Shown here piece by piece: positions 61,312-64,000 of a DNA stretch of 64,000 nucleotides. The notes under the pieces were generated by a model. It had not been told where the DNA came from. It did no database searches and saw only the letters and a list, made by a program, of their open reading frames with translations. The position numbers and the translations under genes were made by a program. The DNA lies in contig NZ_VEBF01000005.1 of the NCBI RefSeq assembly GCF_007676705.1, positions 248,001 through 312,000 on the forward strand, written 5' to 3'. The DNA is from Paenibacillus xylanexedens (GTDB lineage Bacteria; Bacillota; Bacilli; Paenibacillales; Paenibacillaceae). Every line of letters starts with the position of its first letter. Position 1 is the stretch's first letter.

Positions 61312-62952
61312 ATGCTGCAAATATTACTAGTGGACGATGAACGTTCCGTCGTGGAAACGCTGGCAGAGACCATTCCGTGGGAAAGCTGCGGGATCGGTAC
61401 AGTTCATGAAGCCTTATCCGGTGCAGTAGCGCTGGAAATTATGGACAACCACGACATTGACATTGTAATTACGGATATACGTATGCCCGAAATGTCAGGC
61501 ATTGCACTGATTACAGCGATTCATGAAAAGTGGCCTCATGTGCAGACCATTCTGTTATCAGGTCACGCCGACTTTGAATATGCCAAACAGGCAATAGCGC
61601 AGGAAAGCTTCGATTACTTGCTGAAACCCGTTAGCGATGAAGATCTGATCGAATCCGTGCAACGCCTTGTTCATCGAATTAAAGAAAAGTGGGAAACGGC
61701 AGCATCTCATCAAAGAGCCTTACACGCCTTTCAGGATCATCTGCCATTGCTTCAATCCACGATGCTGCATGAGTTGCTGACTGGAAAAGTCTATGATCAG
61801 AAGACGCTGGCAGACAAGCTTGATCTGCTGGAGCTTCCCTACTCCGTAGGAGAGGATCTCGGCATGCTGATTATCCGTATGGAGAAACATCTATCCGAAA
61901 TGGCACACGGCGACCTGGCCCTAATGGAATATGCGATATGTAATATCATTAGTGAAGTGATGCAGAATCATTTTCATATCTGGCACACACGAGACGTTCA
62001 TGATTACATTGTTGTTCTGGTTAGCATGAAGCATTCCACAACGATGAGTTATAGCAGGAGCGAGACGCCTCAGACCCTGCTTGAGCAGTATGCGGCCCAG
62101 ATTCAAACCAATGTTCAGTTATATTTGAAAGGTGCAATCTCCATTTCCGTCTCCAGCTGGGGCAAGTTCCCCCACGAAATTGGAGAACTCTATGAGCGAA
62201 CAGTCATGTCCATGCGTAAACGGATGGGTCAGGTGCAAGGTTTATTTGTCACTGCTTCCGATGAAACGGATGCCAATCCCCTACATTCGATCAGGTCGCT
62301 TTATCAACCGCCAACGTTGATTAGCCTGCTCGAAGCTGGTCGCTTTGAGGATGTGGAGCAGAAAATTGAGCACATATTTGAGGAATTGCTGCATTCCAAT
62401 GAACATCATGATATTGCAGAGTCAACCTTCGAGGTGTATTTTGCTATTGCGGGCGCGTTTGCGTACATCATTCATAAAAATGGCAAACAAATCTCTTCTT
62501 TGATTCCAGCAGAGTCCTATCGCTACTTTCAAGCTCCCAGTTACTCCACTGCGCAGCAATTACAGGACTGGTCCTTGCGTACACTTCATTACATACGAGA
62601 TGATGCTGAACAAGAGCTTAGAGACAATCACAGCACCATTGTGCGCAGCGTCAAAAGTTTCGTCGACCTTCATCTGGCTGGTGATGTATCACTGCCTGCA
62701 ATTGCTGACCATGTTCATCTGCATCCGGTGTACCTGTCCAAGGTATACAAAGCGGAGACCGGTGAAGCACTTACAGCATACGTATACCGATTAAGAATGG
62801 AGAAAGCAGCCTATCATTTGCGAACATCAACCGCCAAAGTGTTTGAGATTGCTGAACTTGTCGGTTACAACAATACCGCATATTTCATTCGAGTCTTTAA
62901 GAAATTTTATGATCTTACACCGCAGGAATATCGGGAAAATCTGCCGGTTTGA
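61312..62952 (+). CDS. Response regulator, YesN family
   Basis: 546 residues from ATG at 61312 (AGGTGAAAG before it); a start at 61276 would lie inside the kinase frame and add residues before the receiver. Receiver domain (about 1-120): LLVDDERSVVETLAETIPWE, phosphorylated Asp in IVITDIRMPEMSG, Lys in DYLLKPVSDEDL. A long middle region (about 130-440) of YesN type, then an AraC DNA-binding domain (about 445-545): VSLPAIADHVHLHPVYLSKV and KVFEIAELVGYNNTAYFIRV with FYDLTPQEYRE. Should activate the neighbouring permease/glucanase operon or the solute-binding-protein gene. Confidence 0.93.
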   Translation: MLQILLVDDERSVVETLAETIPWESCGIGTVHEALSGAVALEIMDNHDIDIVITDIRMPEMSGIALITAIHEKWPHVQTILLSGHADFEYAKQAIAQESFDYLLKPVSDEDLIESVQRLVHRIKEKWETAASHQRALHAFQDHLPLLQSTMLHELLTGKVYDQKTLADKLDLLELPYSVGEDLGMLIIRMEKHLSEMAHGDLALMEYAICNIISEVMQNHFHIWHTRDVHDYIVVLVSMKHSTTMSYSRSETPQTLLEQYAAQIQTNVQLYLKGAISISVSSWGKFPHEIGELYERTVMSMRKRMGQVQGLFVTASDETDANPLHSIRSLYQPPTLISLLEAGRFEDVEQKIEHIFEELLHSNEHHDIAESTFEVYFAIAGAFAYIIHKNGKQISSLIPAESYRYFQAPSYSTAQQLQDWSLRTLHYIRDDAEQELRDNHSTIVRSVKSFVDLHLAGDVSLPAIADHVHLHPVYLSKVYKAETGEALTAYVYRLRMEKAAYHLRTSTAKVFEIAELVGYNNTAYFIRVFKKFYDLTPQEYRENLPV

Positions 62953-63007
62953 CGGACATCTCAAATCTGATATCCTGGTCAGGTTTCCCCTGCTCCATAT
63001 CGAATAC

Positions 63008-63047
63008 GAAAAGGCGTTGCCGGAGATCTTCTCCTGCAATGCCTTTT
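63008..63047. terminator. Convergent terminator between YesN and solute-binding-protein genes
   Basis: GAAAAGGC-TTGC-GGAGA pairs with TCTCC-GCAA-GCCTTTTC, with two single mismatches; T tracts on both sides. Serves both converging genes. Confidence 0.75.
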
Positions 63048-63096
63048 CGGTGCATATGTGGCCGCGATGAATCCATTCAGGCAGCCCTGCGTCATC

Positions 63097-64000
63097 CTAT
63101 TTTCCGCTTTTCACGGAATCATACCACTCGTTAACTTCTTTCGTAATCTGATCTCCACCTGAAGACTTCCACTTCTCAACAAATGAGTCGAACGCGTCCA
63201 CAGAGGTTTTCCCATATACAATTTGAGAGAAGGTGTCTTTCTCCATCTTTGTCAAAATGTCATTGTTCATCTGCATCGTCATTGAAGGTGCACCGGTAAA
63301 CATTTGATTGAACACGATGTCCTTTTGATCCAATACAATCTTGGCTGCATCAAGCATAGGTACGGGTACACCTGATTTGATTTTTTTCTCGAAAGGCGTA
63401 GTTGCTTCTTCACCGCTTGCCAGCTTCGCGAGTGTTGTCATGCTCAGATTCGGAATTCGCGCGCCATCAAACGTTAAAGTGTACTTCTCGGGAGCATACC
63501 CACCCGTAAGACTTGCATCGGTTGATGGTTTCCCATCTACCATAACCCAATCGTATCCTTCCGCAAATCCATGCTCGAACTCATCGCCCTCTTTAGGATT
63601 CGCATAGTGATCAAAGAGATAGTTCTGATAGGTGAAAAAGGCTTCCGGATTCTTCATGTCTTTGTTAATCAGAACTACGCCGTTTCCGTTCGACGTACCA
63701 TGTCTTCCTGCTTGACCGTTTGGACCGGAAGGAATGGGATACGCCTTGTATTCAGCCTCAGGATTGTTCTTCTTCACATCCTCCAGCGGCCAGGATGGCA
63801 TCCAGTGAGGACCGACCACAATACCTGCTTTTCCAGCGGTAAATTCTTCAGCAGCTTTCGTCTCGTCATACACGCCGGCTTCTTCCGGGATATACCCTTT
63901 GCTCATCCAGCTTTGTAATTTGGCCAAAGCCTGCTTCGCACCAGGTGTAACGGAACCGTATTCAAGTTTTCCGTCTGCCGTCAGATTCCATTGATTCGGC
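63097..64000 (-). CDS. ABC transporter solute-binding protein (C-terminal part)
   Basis: The last 300 or so codons of a gene that enters from the right edge; the frame is open to base 64000 (NQWNLTADGKLEYGSVTPGA upstream of the first internal Met). Type-1 extracellular sugar-binding protein of the LipO/YtcQ sort: AAEEFTAGKAGIVVGPHWMP, SNGNGVVLINKDMKNPEAFF and the C-terminal YGKTSVDAFDSFVEKWKSSG helix. Members are lipoproteins passing oligosaccharides to LplB/YtcP permeases; the lipobox is outside the window. It is separated from the permease genes by the two-component pair. Confidence 0.9.
   Translation of the reverse strand, partial: PNQWNLTADGKLEYGSVTPGAKQALAKLQSWMSKGYIPEEAGVYDETKAAEEFTAGKAGIVVGPHWMPSWPLEDVKKNNPEAEYKAYPIPSGPNGQAGRHGTSNGNGVVLINKDMKNPEAFFTYQNYLFDHYANPKEGDEFEHGFAEGYDWVMVDGKPSTDASLTGGYAPEKYTLTFDGARIPNLSMTTLAKLASGEEATTPFEKKIKSGVPVPMLDAAKIVLDQKDIVFNQMFTGAPSMTMQMNNDILTKMEKDTFSQIVYGKTSVDAFDSFVEKWKSSGGDQITKEVNEWYDSVKSGK

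Noticed and set aside
62953..63134. Small frames between the YesN and solute-binding-protein genes
   Set aside because: No ribosome-binding sites; the stretch holds a convergent terminator.
1..64000. CRISPR array, tRNA/rRNA genes, insertion sequence or prophage
   Set aside because: No regularly spaced repeats, no structural RNA signature, and no transposase, integrase or phage gene among the frames read.

Overview
The window looks like chromosomal DNA from a spore-forming, plant-polysaccharide-degrading Firmicute of the Paenibacillus type. The grounds are an SspH-type spore protein and two CotF-like coat proteins, an S-layer-homology (SLH) anchored glucanase, YesM/YesN two-component pairs, LplB/YtcP-type sugar permeases, Firmicute sigma-A promoters, near-perfect CcpA (cre) sites and TTG/GTG starts preceded by strong Shine-Dalgarno sequences. 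I saw no tRNA, rRNA, insertion sequence, prophage or CRISPR array.

Layout. 1-9.6 kb: a YesM-type sensor kinase and the start of its response regulator, then a 2127-residue secreted rhamnogalacturonan-degrading enzyme (PL11 lyase plus two CE12-type esterases) facing a divergent AraC regulator. 9.7-11.3 kb: an SDR oxidoreductase with a divergent TetR. 11.3-18.5 kb: a four-gene operon with the lower Weimberg pathway (FAH-type 3-deoxy-pentonate dehydratase, ketoglutarate-semialdehyde-type dehydrogenase, YjhG-type pentonate dehydratase) and a GH43 beta-xylosidase, with a divergent AraC regulator. 18.6-25.9 kb: DinB, a stalk-domain protein, a small membrane protein, ArsR/aldo-keto reductase, HxlR/NmrA-like oxidoreductase and MerR/MFS modules. 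26-31.5 kb: a double GH43 protein, an alpha/beta hydrolase and a large secreted stalk/PKD protein. 32-33.7 kb: three spore genes. 33.8-37 kb: a Bcr-type MFS transporter and a secreted GH30 glucuronoxylanase.

37.3-43.4 kb is the least ordinary part: an MGT-type glycosyltransferase, two paralogous MFS transporters, two A-type (HesB/IscA-like) proteins and an HxlR regulator on one strand, facing a SufR-like regulator with a cysteine cluster and a duplicated operator. One of the MFS genes appears to start at ACG. 43.4-51 kb: a leucine-rich-repeat protein, an SDR/MFS pair with LysR, TetR/MATE with a triplicated operator, and a membrane-anchored hydrolase. 51.1-53 kb: an NCS2 purine permease with a terminator/antiterminator leader I cannot assign to a known riboswitch class, and a 42-residue protein. 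53-64 kb: an SLH-GH16 beta-1,3-glucanase in an operon with two sugar ABC permeases, a divergent YesM/YesN pair, and the 3' part of a solute-binding protein.

Taken together, the sugar loci cover rhamnogalacturonan, glucuronoxylan/xylo-oligosaccharide and beta-1,3-glucan, each with its own sensor or AraC regulator and some with CcpA sites. Between them sits a run of regulator-plus-efflux or regulator-plus-oxidoreductase modules that look like chemical-stress defence.
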